A DNA stretch of 64,000 nt from Candidatus Rifleibacteriota bacterium (GCA_012517355.1 JAAYVD010000123.1:1-64000); one strand, 5' to 3'; shown: positions 9,196 to 18,336, numbered from the stretch's first letter. Notes: generated by a model from the sequence alone, not told the origin. Translations and numbers: made by a program.

Positions 9196-9635
9196 CTGGG
9201 CCTCCCCCGGAACAACAGTCCGGTCTGGACGAAGACCTGGTCGAGGCCCGCGGTCGTCCAGGTCACCCGGGCCTGCAGGATGCGGTATTCGATCGGCCAG
9301 TCGGCGATGCCGCGGTCGGGGGTGCGCTCGACCACCGTCAACACCCGCCGGAAGCGGGGGTCGATGGGGGTGCCGCCGTCCACGGCGGGCAGGTCGCGTT
9401 CGGTGAAGCCGGCGGCGGTCATCGCGTCGAACCCCTTGGCGTAGCCCCAGTCGATCGCCTCGGTGGCATAGGCGTGGGCCAGGATCTCGTCCCGCGTCAG
9501 CGTGGTGCCCATGGTTCCCTGCGACAGCACGTGGAAGGCGGGCAGGATGCCGATGACCAGGACGAACAGGGCGATGAGCACCTCCACCAGGGAGATCCCG
9601 GCGGGACGGGGCGGTCGGCCAGTCGGTTGGTACAT
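9192..9635 (-). CDS. Prepilin-type pseudopilin (GspI/PilV-like)
   Basis: A 147-residue protein with leader MYQPTGRPPRPAG followed by ISLVEVLIALFVLVIGILPA, a class III prepilin processing motif with Glu at +5. The length and the LVEVLIALFVL signature resemble GspI/PilV minor pilins. It begins one base after the stop of the PilX-like gene and overlaps the next pilin gene by four bases, so the three are cotranscribed and coupled. Confidence 0.85.
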   Translation of the reverse strand: MYQPTGRPPRPAGISLVEVLIALFVLVIGILPAFHVLSQGTMGTTLTRDEILAHAYATEAIDWGYAKGFDAMTAAGFTERDLPAVDGGTPIDPRFRRVLTVVERTPDRGIADWPIEYRILQARVTWTTAGLDQVFVQTGLLFRGRPR

Positions 9636-9636
9636 A

Positions 9637-12210
9637 TCAATTTTCTTCGGTGGGTACTAATTCAAAGTTGAAGCTCAGGGCGGGCTGTTCGGAGGCCGCC
9701 TCGGCGGGGGCGGGCCGGCCCGGCAGCGCCGGCCGGGCGGCCAGGGGGGGGTAGTAGGTCAGCGCGGCCCCGGGGAAGGCGGCGAGGTCGGCCGGGGTGG
9801 CGGCCAGCGCCTTCATGGCCAGCGACCCGGCCAGGGCGGTGGCGCGGCCCCCCTCGAACCGGAGCCGGCCGTTGGCCACCAGGCCGGCCTGGATCTCGGT
9901 CCCGTCGGGGCCGGTCAGTCGGATGTCCCCGTGCAGGGCGGCCAGCTGCAGGATGGCGTGCGGCCGTTGCCCCGCCAGGGGGCGGATGGACGCCCCGATG
10001 ACCAGCTCGCCCTCCTCGAGGTGGATCCCCCCGTTGCCGAGGTAGGAGAGCGGCCGGTCGAGGACCAGGCGACCGGACGGCGACCGCACCAGGATCAGCC
10101 CGTCCAGGGACAGCACGCCGTTCCAGAGCAGGCCCCGCCGCTGCAGGGCGGTCCACAGGTCCACGTCCGGGCCGGCGGGGATGGTCAGCACGTAGGCATA
10201 CCGGCTCTGGTCGCGGATGGGGGCGAGGAAAGGGGCCATCTCGCGCAGCGAGGTCACCCCGGGCAGGCCCCGGAAGGCTTCGGGCACGGCATGCTTCTCC
10301 TCGTCGGTGGCGTCGCCCTTGCAGAACCGTATCAGAGGGTCCGAGTCGGGGAAGGCGGTCCAGGGGTCGGGCACCGTCCGGTTGTGGGCGAACGGCACTG
10401 CCAGGTTGACCTGGCGCGGCCCGATGAACGAGGAATGGCGCATGATGTATTCCCCCAGCGAGTCCGCGGTGCCGGAGATCAGCCCCGCCTCGCGCAGCAG
10501 GGCCAGCTTGCCGTTGGGGATGGTGCTTTCCATCTGGAATTTGAGCGGGTCCTCGTACAGGAACAGCCGTTCCCGGGCCCGGACCTGGTTCCAGGGCGGG
10601 CCCCGCAGCCGCTCGCTCTGGTACAGGCGCGCCATCAGCACGTGGGCGGCCACGTTGCCCAGCACCAGCGTCGGCGACCGGTTGGCATCGACCCCGTTGA
10701 GCCGGAAGACCGAACTCTCCTGCATGTGGTAGGAATCACGGAACAGCGGCCAGAAACGGGTCGAGGCCTCCTGCCGGATCAGGTCGTAGAACAGCCTGAC
10801 GTTGTCGTGGGAACTGGGGGAACAGCCGATCTCCATCTGGTAGAACCGCAGGTCGCCACCCCCCGGCAAGGGGGCGTATCCGCACCACCAGAACCCGTCC
10901 CCTCCCGATTTGCGGAACAGCTGGAAGCCTTCGCCGTGCGTGGCGTCGAGCCCGGTGGCCGGCGAGTAGGCGAGGTTCAGCCGCAGCTCCGTCGGTCCGC
11001 CCAGGTAGACCAGGCCCCGTGGGGCTTCCACGAACCGGTCCATCGTGGTCTCGACCGTCAGCGGGCCATTGGGCGACCCGGGACCGTCGTTGTCGAGGAT
11101 CAGCGGGGCGGCGGGGGAGTCGGGCATCAGGGCCCCGTTCTCGTCCACGCGCACCCGGTTGTACTCGTAGGTGGTCGTCGACTCGGGAAACCCCGCGTTT
11201 TCGACGTAGAGGGTGAACTTCGACAGGACCGGGGTCAGCGGGGCGACCACCTTGACCGGGCAGACATAGGAGAACTCCTCCGAGAGCGCCTGGCCCCCCG
11301 GCTTCTGCAGTTCGAGCCGGACGAGCAGCCGGATCCTCCCCTTCTTCTCGCGTCGGAACCCGGCCCCCGCCAGCCCGAACTCCTGGAAGTCCTCGGGCTG
11401 GCACCGGTAGCGGATGTGGAACACGAACTGCCCCATCCGCGCCAGCGGCCCGGTGATGTCCTGCGTGATCGTCTCGAGGTCGCTGGTCGGCACCTCGCCC
11501 AGGTCGACCTCCCCCTCGACGGGATCCATTTCGGCCCGTGGCCGCGCCAACTGCTGAAACAGCGGGAACAGGGACTCGGAATCGCTCTCCCGCTCGGGGA
11601 AGCTGCCCCCCGAATTCGCCGCCAGCAGCGGGCCGAACTGGATCTTGTGGACGGCCAGCGTGGCCAGCGACCGGGCCACCCGCGACAGCAGGTGCTGGCG
11701 GGTTCCCCGCGCCCGCAGCCGCCGTTGTGACTGCATGTAGTTCAGGTATCCCACCGCGTACAGGGCGATGCAGAACAGCAGTCCCAACGCCAGCAACAGA
11801 ATCGAGCCCCGCCGCCCCGCCCGGACGGCGGCCCCCTGGCCAGGCGAAAACCCGGCGCTTCGCGCCGTCACCCGCGGCGGCGTGGGGAAATTGCCGGCCT
11901 TGCAGGGGTCGGGGCGGTGTCTGGAGACCGCGCCAGCCGTCGCCGCAGGGGCGGGCATGCCCTGACCCCCGACCGCCGACAGACCGACTCCCAGTCCTCT
12001 CGCGCAACGGGAAATTCGCGCGGACCTCCGCGACGGCAGGAGGGGCCTGCCGGCGTCATGTCGGTCGGGGCGCGGCTTGGGCACCGCTCCTGCCGAGGCA
12101 GGAGCAGCATTACTGTCCCGACTTCCGATCGTCTGCCGGTCTGGACGTCGGCGGGGCAGGGGCTTGCCGGGGGAGTCGGGAGCCGGGTTCAGGGAGCCGG
12201 GTTCGGCCAT
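9637..12210 (-). CDS. Large PilX/GspK-like membrane-anchored protein with repeat-derived N-terminal extension
   Basis: An 857-residue protein. Its single hydrophobic segment (about 135-158, RRGSILLLALGLLFCIALYA) and the following YLNYMQSQRRLRARG helix resemble the N-terminus of PilX/GspK-type minor pilins. A large ectodomain (about 170-857) has no motif I recognise. Residues 1-134 are unlike any pilin leader: they are Arg/Pro-rich and made of about four units of 25-26 residues, encoded by the 78-bp repeats at 11839-12150. ATG 12210 has an excellent Shine-Dalgarno (GGGAGG, 5 bases away), so the extension appears to be translated; an internal ATG at 11958 lies inside the third unit and has a weak ribosome site. 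The start overlaps the preceding gene by 22 bases. With this extension, normal prepilin peptidase processing looks doubtful. Confidence 0.75.
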   Translation of the reverse strand: MAEPGSLNPAPDSPGKPLPRRRPDRQTIGSRDSNAAPASAGAVPKPRPDRHDAGRPLLPSRRSARISRCARGLGVGLSAVGGQGMPAPAATAGAVSRHRPDPCKAGNFPTPPRVTARSAGFSPGQGAAVRAGRRGSILLLALGLLFCIALYAVGYLNYMQSQRRLRARGTRQHLLSRVARSLATLAVHKIQFGPLLAANSGGSFPERESDSESLFPLFQQLARPRAEMDPVEGEVDLGEVPTSDLETITQDITGPLARMGQFVFHIRYRCQPEDFQEFGLAGAGFRREKKGRIRLLVRLELQKPGGQALSEEFSYVCPVKVVAPLTPVLSKFTLYVENAGFPESTTTYEYNRVRVDENGALMPDSPAAPLILDNDGPGSPNGPLTVETTMDRFVEAPRGLVYLGGPTELRLNLAYSPATGLDATHGEGFQLFRKSGGDGFWWCGYAPLPGGGDLRFYQMEIGCSPSSHDNVRLFYDLIRQEASTRFWPLFRDSYHMQESSVFRLNGVDANRSPTLVLGNVAAHVLMARLYQSERLRGPPWNQVRARERLFLYEDPLKFQMESTIPNGKLALLREAGLISGTADSLGEYIMRHSSFIGPRQVNLAVPFAHNRTVPDPWTAFPDSDPLIRFCKGDATDEEKHAVPEAFRGLPGVTSLREMAPFLAPIRDQSRYAYVLTIPAGPDVDLWTALQRRGLLWNGVLSLDGLILVRSPSGRLVLDRPLSYLGNGGIHLEEGELVIGASIRPLAGQRPHAILQLAALHGDIRLTGPDGTEIQAGLVANGRLRFEGGRATALAGSLAMKALAATPADLAAFPGAALTYYPPLAARPALPGRPAPAEAASEQPALSFNFELVPTEEN
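11839..12150 (-). repeat. Array of about four 78-bp hairpin repeats inside a pilin-like gene
   Basis: On the coding strand, units begin at about 12147, 12072, 11994 and 11916, which is a period of 75-78 bp or 25-26 codons. RPDR/RPDP recurs at residues 22, 47 and 99, with a decayed unit at about 73. The second unit is the best match to the copies at 28584 and 59306 (GACCGACATGACGCCGG, GCCG-CGCGGAGG, GCGCGAATTTCCCGTTGCGC). The first unit keeps GACCGGCAGACGATCGGAAG and then diverges into a palindrome (CTCCTGCCTCGGCAGGAG). All units keep the gene's frame. Confidence 0.75.
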
Positions 12211-12770
12211 TGCACCTCCCGCATGAACGACGCGACCACCTTGGGGTCGGCTTGGGGAAGATAGGGTTTCACCCTCTGCGGATCACGGTTGTCGAAGGGA
12301 TCGTGGGTCTCGCGCAGGGCCTTCAGAAGGACCGGTTCCCCCGAACCTCCGGTGGCGGGGTCGTCCTCCTTGAAGCGCAGATACGAGGCCCAGGCCCAGC
12401 CTCCGTCGGGGAACTTGCCGCAGGTGATCCGGGCGAAGAACCCCTGTACCTCGTGGATCATCACGGTGTCGCCATTGGCCACGAACCCGAGCTTCGGGGC
12501 CGACTGGCTGGGGGCGCTGAATACCAGCAGACAGCCGTTGAAGGGCGCTTCCAGGCTGACGCCTGCCACCTCGGCCTCGCGGGGAAGCCCGGTTTCCTCC
12601 GCCAGGACCACGGAACCGGCGGCGGCCACCATCGCGGCCAGGAGGAGGACCACGCCGGCGGAGGGCGCCAGTGCCCGCCTGGCCCGCCTGGCCTGTCCGG
12701 CCCTTCTGGCCCGTCTGGTCTGCCTGGCCGGGTTGGCCAACCATCGGGGGCGGTCGGTGATCTGGAACAT
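12189..12770 (-). CDS. Membrane-anchored or exported protein with SH3-like domain
   Basis: A 193-residue protein of unknown role. After an Arg-rich N-terminal stretch (residues about 17-38) a hydrophobic segment (about 40-58, GVVLLLAAMVAAAGSVVLA) acts as signal or anchor. Residues about 72-128 (LVFSAPSQSAPKLGFVANGD ... WAWASYLRF) have the pattern of a bacterial SH3 (SH3b) domain, often used to bind cell wall or protein partners. I chose ATG 12770 because GGAGG lies five bases upstream; the frame is open back to a TTG at 12794 without ribosome-site support. It lies 20 bases after the HEAT-repeat gene and overlaps the next gene, so it belongs to the pilin operon. Confidence 0.65.
   Translation of the reverse strand: MFQITDRPRWLANPARQTRRARRAGQARRARRALAPSAGVVLLLAAMVAAAGSVVLAEETGLPREAEVAGVSLEAPFNGCLLVFSAPSQSAPKLGFVANGDTVMIHEVQGFFARITCGKFPDGGWAWASYLRFKEDDPATGGSGEPVLLKALRETHDPFDNRDPQRVKPYLPQADPKVVASFMREVQWPNPAP
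12673..12735 (-). repeat. Seven 9-bp tandem units encoding an Arg-rich leader
   Basis: On the plus strand GCCCGCCTG is repeated with variation seven times (units at 12673, 12682, 12691, 12700, 12709, 12718 and 12727). In the minus-strand gene it encodes the run QTRRARRAGQARRARRA just before the hydrophobic signal/anchor segment. Confidence 0.75.
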
Positions 12771-12790
12771 GGGTGCCTCCTCTCTCGCTC

Positions 12791-15700
12791 TCAATACATC
12801 CGTACGAGCTCGACCTCGATCCGCTCGGGGGTCCGCTTCAGAACCCGGATCCTGGCCCGGAAGGGGCTGCCCTTCTGGAGCGGCTTGGTCGTGGTGGGGA
12901 AATGGACGAAGACCTCCTCGCCGATGCCGTCCAGCACGATGAGTGCCCCGTCGGCATAGGCGGCCTCGACGGCGCCTTGAATGTCACGGACCTGGTCAGG
13001 CTGCAGGGGGTGGGTGCGGTACGAGGCGCGCTGAGCCGGGGGGGGAGGCGGTTGGGCGGGGGCGCGGGCCGGGGCGCGGGAGGTTGGCTCTTCCCCCTCG
13101 CCGGGCAGCAGGACGGCGAACGCCACGAAGACCAGCAGGGCGATGGCCGGGCCGGCCACCCAGAGGGGGAGGCTCCGGACCGACGCCGCCAGACGTTCCA
13201 GCCCAGCCTGCCAGGCGGGGGCGGCCGCTGCTGCCGGCCTGCCGGGGCCGGGAGGCGGGGTTTGTCGCAGGTTCTGCCACGCATAGGCGGGCGGGTTCCG
13301 GCGCCGTTCCCGCGCCTGCTCGTCGCGCCGCCGGGCCTCGGCCAGAACCGCCTCGACCGACCCCCAGGTGGCTCCGGGGCCGGCCAGGATCCGGGCCGCC
13401 CCTTCCTGCAGGAGCGCGGGCCACCCCTCGCGGGCCGGCCCGGCCGCTGCCTCGGCCAGTCCAACCATCTGGCCCAGCAGATCGAGGTCGAGGTGTGGAA
13501 CCACCAAAATCCAGGCCTGCCTGGCCAGGTCGCGGTCCTGCTCCCGGCCCAACAGGGCCACCACCAGGTCGCGCACCGAGGGGAAATCAAACGCCCCGGC
13601 CGCGAACAGCCCCCGGGCCCGGTCTTCCGGCCGGGAGGCCCCCAGCATCTGCTCCACGTAGGTCAGGGCCTGCCTCTTGTCCTGGCGGACGAACGCCCTG
13701 ATCGCGGCTTCCCGCACCTCCAGGGCGTCGGTGCGCAGAAACCGCGGCAGGTGGGGGGCCAGGGACTCGAAGTCGAGGGCGGCCACCGCATCGATGGCGG
13801 CGGCCAGCACCATGGAGATCCCGTCGTCAGGGCGGGCCTCCCCGCCTGGCGGGCGCCCGGTCCCTTCCTTGAGGAACCGGCGGACGAGGGGAAGGTCCTC
13901 GCGCGTCCCGTGCAGCCCCAACAGGCGCAGCAGGGCGGCCCGGCAGGCCGGCGGGGTGTCGGGGGCCGCCACCAGGGCGACAGCTTCCGGCCGGTGGACC
14001 CGGAAGGTATCCGGCGTTCCGGAATGGACCCAGGCCGGGATGGTGGTCCGGACCGGCCCTGGACCAGCCTCGGCCGGCCTGGCAGGGGCCTGGGCGCCGG
14101 CCGCTTCCGCGGACGGCGTGGTCTCCGGTTCGGGGCCCGGTCTGGACCCATCGCGTTTCGGGGCCTCGCCCGCCGCCCCAGCCTGCGTGGCCCGCCCCGT
14201 CGGGGCCTGCCCTGGAGCGGTGGGGGTCTGGCCGGAAACGGGGGAGGAAGTGTCCGCGGAGGGGGTTCTCGGGACCCGCTCATCGGCGACCCCGGCCGCT
14301 TTCCCCGGCGGGTTGGGGCCTTCCCGCGCCGGCGACTTGGCCGTCGCTTGCCCGCCGTCTCCGGATGGGGTCGGAGCCGTCGGGGTTGCGGGTTCCGTTC
14401 CGGGCCGCTCCGCGGCCGTTCCCGCGCCGGCTTCGACCGGGGGCCCGCCAACAGGTTCGGCGGCGGGCTCGCCGGCTGGCTCGACGTTGGGTTCGATTCC
14501 AGGCCTGCCTGTCGGCCCGCCGGCGGGCGTGGCGGCAGGGCCGCCGGTGGCCGTCGCCCCCTTCGGCGCGTCGGGGGCCCCTTCGCCCGGCCCGGGGGGA
14601 AGGGGAATGACGGCCCCGAGGGCCTGCCTGACGCGCCCGTCCGATTCCCGGACGGCCAGTTCCTGCAGCAGGGCCAGGGCCTGGGGCCCGGCATGCGGCA
14701 ACAGGGCGGTCAGGTGTTCGACCGCCGCCCGCCGCTCTTCCGGTTCCGGGGAACCGAGGCCCACCCGGCACTGGTCCAGGATCCGCCCGATCCGGTCGGC
14801 CTTGTACGAGGCCAACAGGCCCGCCAGGAACTCTTTCGCCGGCCGGTCGATCAGCCCCGCCAGGCTCAGGTTTCCGATCACGTCGCCGAGGATCTCCTCG
14901 AGCAGGCGCCGTTTCTCGCCGCCGCAGGTTTCGCGGATCTCCAGCAGCCGCCGGGGCAGGTGCGGGGCGGGGTTGGCCCGGAACAGCATCCCGGCCCGCC
15001 GCACCAGCCGAGGATCGTCTTCCAGCCCGAGGAACCGCACCAACGCCTCCTCGATGGCCTCGAACGGCAGGAAGAAGGCGTGGTGCAGCGCGGCCGCCCG
15101 CTCCTCCCGCGTCGGACCGAACAGGTTCCCCTCGAGGTGGACCACCGCCTCGCGCTGGTCCCACTTGTACAGGAGGCGGATGCCGATGGTGCGCACCCCG
15201 TGGTTCGGGTGGCCCAGCACCTCGACCAGGCGTGGTTTCAGATCGTCGGGGTTCAGCCGCTCGAGGGCTTCCAGGGCGGCCATCGCCAGCCGGGGGTCGG
15301 GGTGGCGGCAGAAGGGTTCGAGGGCGGGGCCGTCCTGGGGCCCCCCCGCCCGCTTGAGGAACAGCATGACGAAGGGCAGCACCTCGGCCGGGAAGGTCCA
15401 CCATGAGCGGGCCCGCAGCATGAAAGCCGCTTCGCCTCCATCCCGGCGCGAGACCAGCTCCAGGGCGGTGGCCACCACGGTCCAGGTCGGAGGGGTGGCC
15501 GCCAGGCCCCGTTCGAGCAGGACCAGTGGCGGATCGGCGGGCGGGGTGCGGAGGGCCAGCCGGAGCTCGAGATGGAACCGGGTCAGCGCGTCGGTGGCCT
15601 GGCCGCGCAGGGCCTCCGCCGCCCGGACCTGGTCGGGCGTCCAGGTCTCGGGATGGGCCCGCAGGAGAGCCAGGAAGGAGGTGGCGGGGTCCGGGCTGGC

Positions 15701-17671
15701 GGCCTCGGCCAGTTCCGAGGAGGCGGCCTCCCGGCCTGGGCCGGCGGCGCCTCCCGCCGGGGGCATCGCCGGTCGCGACCGCTGCCGACGCACCTTCTCG
15801 ACGGAATACGCCGGGCCGGCCGCCGGGCTTGCCGCCGGGGCGGCCCGGGTGCGCCACAGGGCCAGCCGGGCGTCCACGTCGATCCCGGTTCCCTGGGTGG
15901 CCACGAGGGTCCGCAGATCGGCGGCCAGGGCGGCCTGCCGGTCGGCCGGGGCCCGCACCACCTGGCCGGCCAGGGCATCGACCAGGCCGGCATCCAGGCG
16001 CGCACCCACGAAGGCGAGCAGCGAGTCGCGCACGTCGGGCTCTGCTTCCTGCACGAAGGCCTGTCCCAGCATCTCCTCGACCGAGGCCAGGTCGAAGGCG
16101 TCCAGGGCCAGGACGGCGGTCTTGCGCCGGGCCGGATGGACGGAAAAGAGCAGCCGCCGCACCCCTTCCAGGGCCAGCGGTTTGTCCAGGCCGACGAGGT
16201 GGCGCAGCACGCTGATCTGCCCATCGAGGGAGGAGGTGGCCAACACCTGTTCCCCCAGTCGCGCGGCCCGTCCGGGGTCGATTCCGACCAGGCTTTCGAA
16301 AGCGGCCAACCGGACCCGTTCCTCCCGGTCGGTGAGGGCGCTCTCCAGAAAGGCCCCCCCCTGCTCCTTGCCCCCCCACTGGGCGAACGCCTGCAGGATG
16401 GCCAGGCGGCGGTCGGGTCCGGCTTTGGGGAACTCGGCCCGTAAGGCGTCGGCAGCCTGGGCGAAGGTGGCGGCCGCCAGCGGCGGCGATCCGGGCCCGG
16501 CCGCAGGAACCACCCCGCCGGCCGCCCCTTCCCGGCCCAGGCGCTCGGTCAGCCTGGCCCGGAGGTCGGGGTCGGGCTCGGTCTGCGCCTGGGTCCGCAA
16601 CACCTCGGCCGCCCCTTCCGCCCCCGCCTTGGCCAGTTCCAGCAGACGCACCAGGGCCGCCTGCCGCACCTCCCGGCGCGGGTCGGCCAGGTGCCGCCGG
16701 CAATGATCGACCGCGGCCCGTCGCTTGTTGCGCTGGTATTCCTGGCGGAGATCCTGCAGCAATTGGTCAGGGGTCCGGTCGGTCTGGCCGGAGCGGGCCA
16801 CCAGGGCGACCCCGGCGGTGACGGTTTCCTTCAGCAGGGCCTTCTTCCCTTCGGAAGAGGCCTCGTAGATCTCGACCAGGCGGGCCAGGGAGGAGATCGC
16901 CGGGTTGACCTGGAACAGCCGCGCCGCTTGCCGCGCCAGTTCCGGATCCTGTTCGGGACCCAGCATGCGCAGAAGGGCCCCCTCGATCTGCTCGAAGGGG
17001 AAGAAGAAGGCCTGGAACAGGGCCGCCTGCCGGTCCTCGGGGCTGTCCGAGGCCAGCAACGCCTCGAAATGGCGCAGGGCCTCGGGCGCGTCGAACCGGG
17101 CGAGCAGCCGGATGGCCTGGGAATGGACCTCGGGGTTCGCGGCGGTCAGCAGCGGCACCAGCAGACCCTTCAGGGCATCCGGGCTGATCTTCTCCAGGGC
17201 CTCGGCGGCGGCGGCCAGCAGGCGCGGGTTGCCCGCCCGGCACCATCCCACCAGGGCCGGGACATCCTCCGGCTTCCCGTGCTGCCGCAGCAGTTTGAGC
17301 AGTCCCGGCAGAACCGGTTCGGGCAGGCGGGTCAGGCCGAATCGTCGCACCGACTCGAGGCCGGATGGCCGGAGATCGGGCGGCAGGGCCAGCAGGAGCA
17401 GGCCGAGCCGGAGGGGGTCGGGGGAACCGGCGGCCAGTTCCTGCTCGAGGTCGCCAACCGCCGGCAACGGGGTGGCCTTGGGGTCGAGCACGGCCAGGAC
17501 CAGGGTCAGCAGGTGCTTGCGGGCCGGGTCGGATTCTGCGGCCGCCTGCTCCCGCCAACGGTCGACCTGCCCGGCCGACCAACGGCCAGCCTCGAGGGAA
17601 GGCAGGATCGCCATCCGCCCCGCGGGGTCGGGCGAATCCAGGCACTCCAGGAGAACCTCGATCTCGGCCAT
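12791..17671 (-). CDS. Giant HEAT-repeat membrane protein
   Basis: A 1626-residue protein. Residues about 1-1000 are mainly helical HEAT-type repeats; blocks such as 'alkgLlvpLLtaanpeVhsqAirLLarf' recur, with the AIRLL/GIRLL and FF-PFEQIEGAL segments each appearing in two halves, suggesting an internal duplication (about 1-450 and 560-1000). Residues about 1020-1210 form a low-complexity Pro/Gly/Ala/Thr linker, then more HEAT-like repeats (about 1220-1420). One transmembrane helix (about 1501-1523, WVAGPAIALLVFVAFAVLLP) is followed by a small C-terminal beta-rich domain (about 1545-1626). ATG 17671 has GGAAGG upstream and starts MAEIEVLLECL; the frame is open 63 bases further. It opens the operon leading into the pilin genes. 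A scaffold for pilus assembly is possible but unproven. Confidence 0.75.
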   Translation of the reverse strand: MAEIEVLLECLDSPDPAGRMAILPSLEAGRWSAGQVDRWREQAAAESDPARKHLLTLVLAVLDPKATPLPAVGDLEQELAAGSPDPLRLGLLLLALPPDLRPSGLESVRRFGLTRLPEPVLPGLLKLLRQHGKPEDVPALVGWCRAGNPRLLAAAAEALEKISPDALKGLLVPLLTAANPEVHSQAIRLLARFDAPEALRHFEALLASDSPEDRQAALFQAFFFPFEQIEGALLRMLGPEQDPELARQAARLFQVNPAISSLARLVEIYEASSEGKKALLKETVTAGVALVARSGQTDRTPDQLLQDLRQEYQRNKRRAAVDHCRRHLADPRREVRQAALVRLLELAKAGAEGAAEVLRTQAQTEPDPDLRARLTERLGREGAAGGVVPAAGPGSPPLAAATFAQAADALRAEFPKAGPDRRLAILQAFAQWGGKEQGGAFLESALTDREERVRLAAFESLVGIDPGRAARLGEQVLATSSLDGQISVLRHLVGLDKPLALEGVRRLLFSVHPARRKTAVLALDAFDLASVEEMLGQAFVQEAEPDVRDSLLAFVGARLDAGLVDALAGQVVRAPADRQAALAADLRTLVATQGTGIDVDARLALWRTRAAPAASPAAGPAYSVEKVRRQRSRPAMPPAGGAAGPGREAASSELAEAASPDPATSFLALLRAHPETWTPDQVRAAEALRGQATDALTRFHLELRLALRTPPADPPLVLLERGLAATPPTWTVVATALELVSRRDGGEAAFMLRARSWWTFPAEVLPFVMLFLKRAGGPQDGPALEPFCRHPDPRLAMAALEALERLNPDDLKPRLVEVLGHPNHGVRTIGIRLLYKWDQREAVVHLEGNLFGPTREERAAALHHAFFLPFEAIEEALVRFLGLEDDPRLVRRAGMLFRANPAPHLPRRLLEIRETCGGEKRRLLEEILGDVIGNLSLAGLIDRPAKEFLAGLLASYKADRIGRILDQCRVGLGSPEPEERRAAVEHLTALLPHAGPQALALLQELAVRESDGRVRQALGAVIPLPPGPGEGAPDAPKGATATGGPAATPAGGPTGRPGIEPNVEPAGEPAAEPVGGPPVEAGAGTAAERPGTEPATPTAPTPSGDGGQATAKSPAREGPNPPGKAAGVADERVPRTPSADTSSPVSGQTPTAPGQAPTGRATQAGAAGEAPKRDGSRPGPEPETTPSAEAAGAQAPARPAEAGPGPVRTTIPAWVHSGTPDTFRVHRPEAVALVAAPDTPPACRAALLRLLGLHGTREDLPLVRRFLKEGTGRPPGGEARPDDGISMVLAAAIDAVAALDFESLAPHLPRFLRTDALEVREAAIRAFVRQDKRQALTYVEQMLGASRPEDRARGLFAAGAFDFPSVRDLVVALLGREQDRDLARQAWILVVPHLDLDLLGQMVGLAEAAAGPAREGWPALLQEGAARILAGPGATWGSVEAVLAEARRRDEQARERRRNPPAYAWQNLRQTPPPGPGRPAAAAAPAWQAGLERLAASVRSLPLWVAGPAIALLVFVAFAVLLPGEGEEPTSRAPARAPAQPPPPPAQRASYRTHPLQPDQVRDIQGAVEAAYADGALIVLDGIGEEVFVHFPTTTKPLQKGSPFRARIRVLKRTPERIEVELVRMY

Positions 17672-17732
17672 CCTCCGCCTTCCGCGCCAGAGTTGCTGCG
17701 GGCCTCGGGCCACCAGCCCGGAACCACGCTCC

Positions 17733-17762
17733 AAGATACCGTGTCATCGCCCACGGGGTCAA
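17733..17762 (-). promoter_or_regulatory. Sigma-70-type promoter of the HEAT/pilin operon
   Basis: On the minus strand, TTGACC (17757-17762), an 18-base spacer and TATCTT (17733-17738), about 60 bases before the HEAT-repeat start codon. Confidence 0.55.
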
Positions 17763-17837
17763 TCCGGCCCGTTCCGAACGGGCTCCGGCGAACCCCGCAC
17801 CCGCTGTCTCCTTGCCTTCCCCGCCTTCTTCCTGTCT

Positions 17838-18336
17838 TCCCCCTGAGCTCGCTGCCCGGCCGCCCAACGGCTGCCCGCTCTTGCTTTCTCCTTACCCTCT
17901 TTCCTTTCCCCTCCTGAGTCCCGCCGGTCCAACCGCTGCCCGCTCTTCCTTCCTCCTTGCCCTCTTCACTTTCCCCCTCCTGAGCCCCGCCGCCGAGCGC
18001 TCCTCTGCCTGTCCAACGGCTGCCGATCGCCCTTTCTCCCCCTTCTCCCTTTCCCCTTTTCCTCCTGCCTTCCCTGTTTCCCTCCCCTTCCCCTTTTCCT
18101 CCTTTCCTCCCATGTAGTTTCCCCTAACCTCCCCATTTCTCCTTCCTTGTTCCTCCGATCTTCTCCCTCACCCCTGCCTGCCACCACGCGCCAGCCAGTC
18201 CCTTCCGCCACCGCTCTCCCCTTCCCCCCCTTCTCCCTTTCCCCTATTCCTTCTTCCTTCCCTGTTTGCTTCACCTTCCCCTTGCCCTTTCCCTTCGTTA
18301 CTCCCATGTAGCTTCCCCTGTTCTCCCCATTTCCAC
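17838..18336. repeat. Pyrimidine-rich block with nested tandem repeats
   Basis: The plus strand is almost entirely C and T for about 500 bases in the gap 17672-18444. Three units of 66-71 bp share CTGAG-(C)CCGCCG...CAACGGCTGCCCGCTCTT...CTCCTTGCCCTCTT, with CTGAG at 17843, 17914 and 17980. A second, 105-110-bp direct repeat (18038-18142 and 18225-18334) is anchored by CCCATGTAGTTTCCCCT-like text. No credible gene lies in the block. Confidence 0.65.

Noticed and set aside
12773-16706. Several long plus-strand frames opposite the HEAT-repeat gene
   Set aside because: Arg/Gly/Pro-rich shadow frames of a GC-rich minus-strand gene that has regular helical repeats and a promoter.
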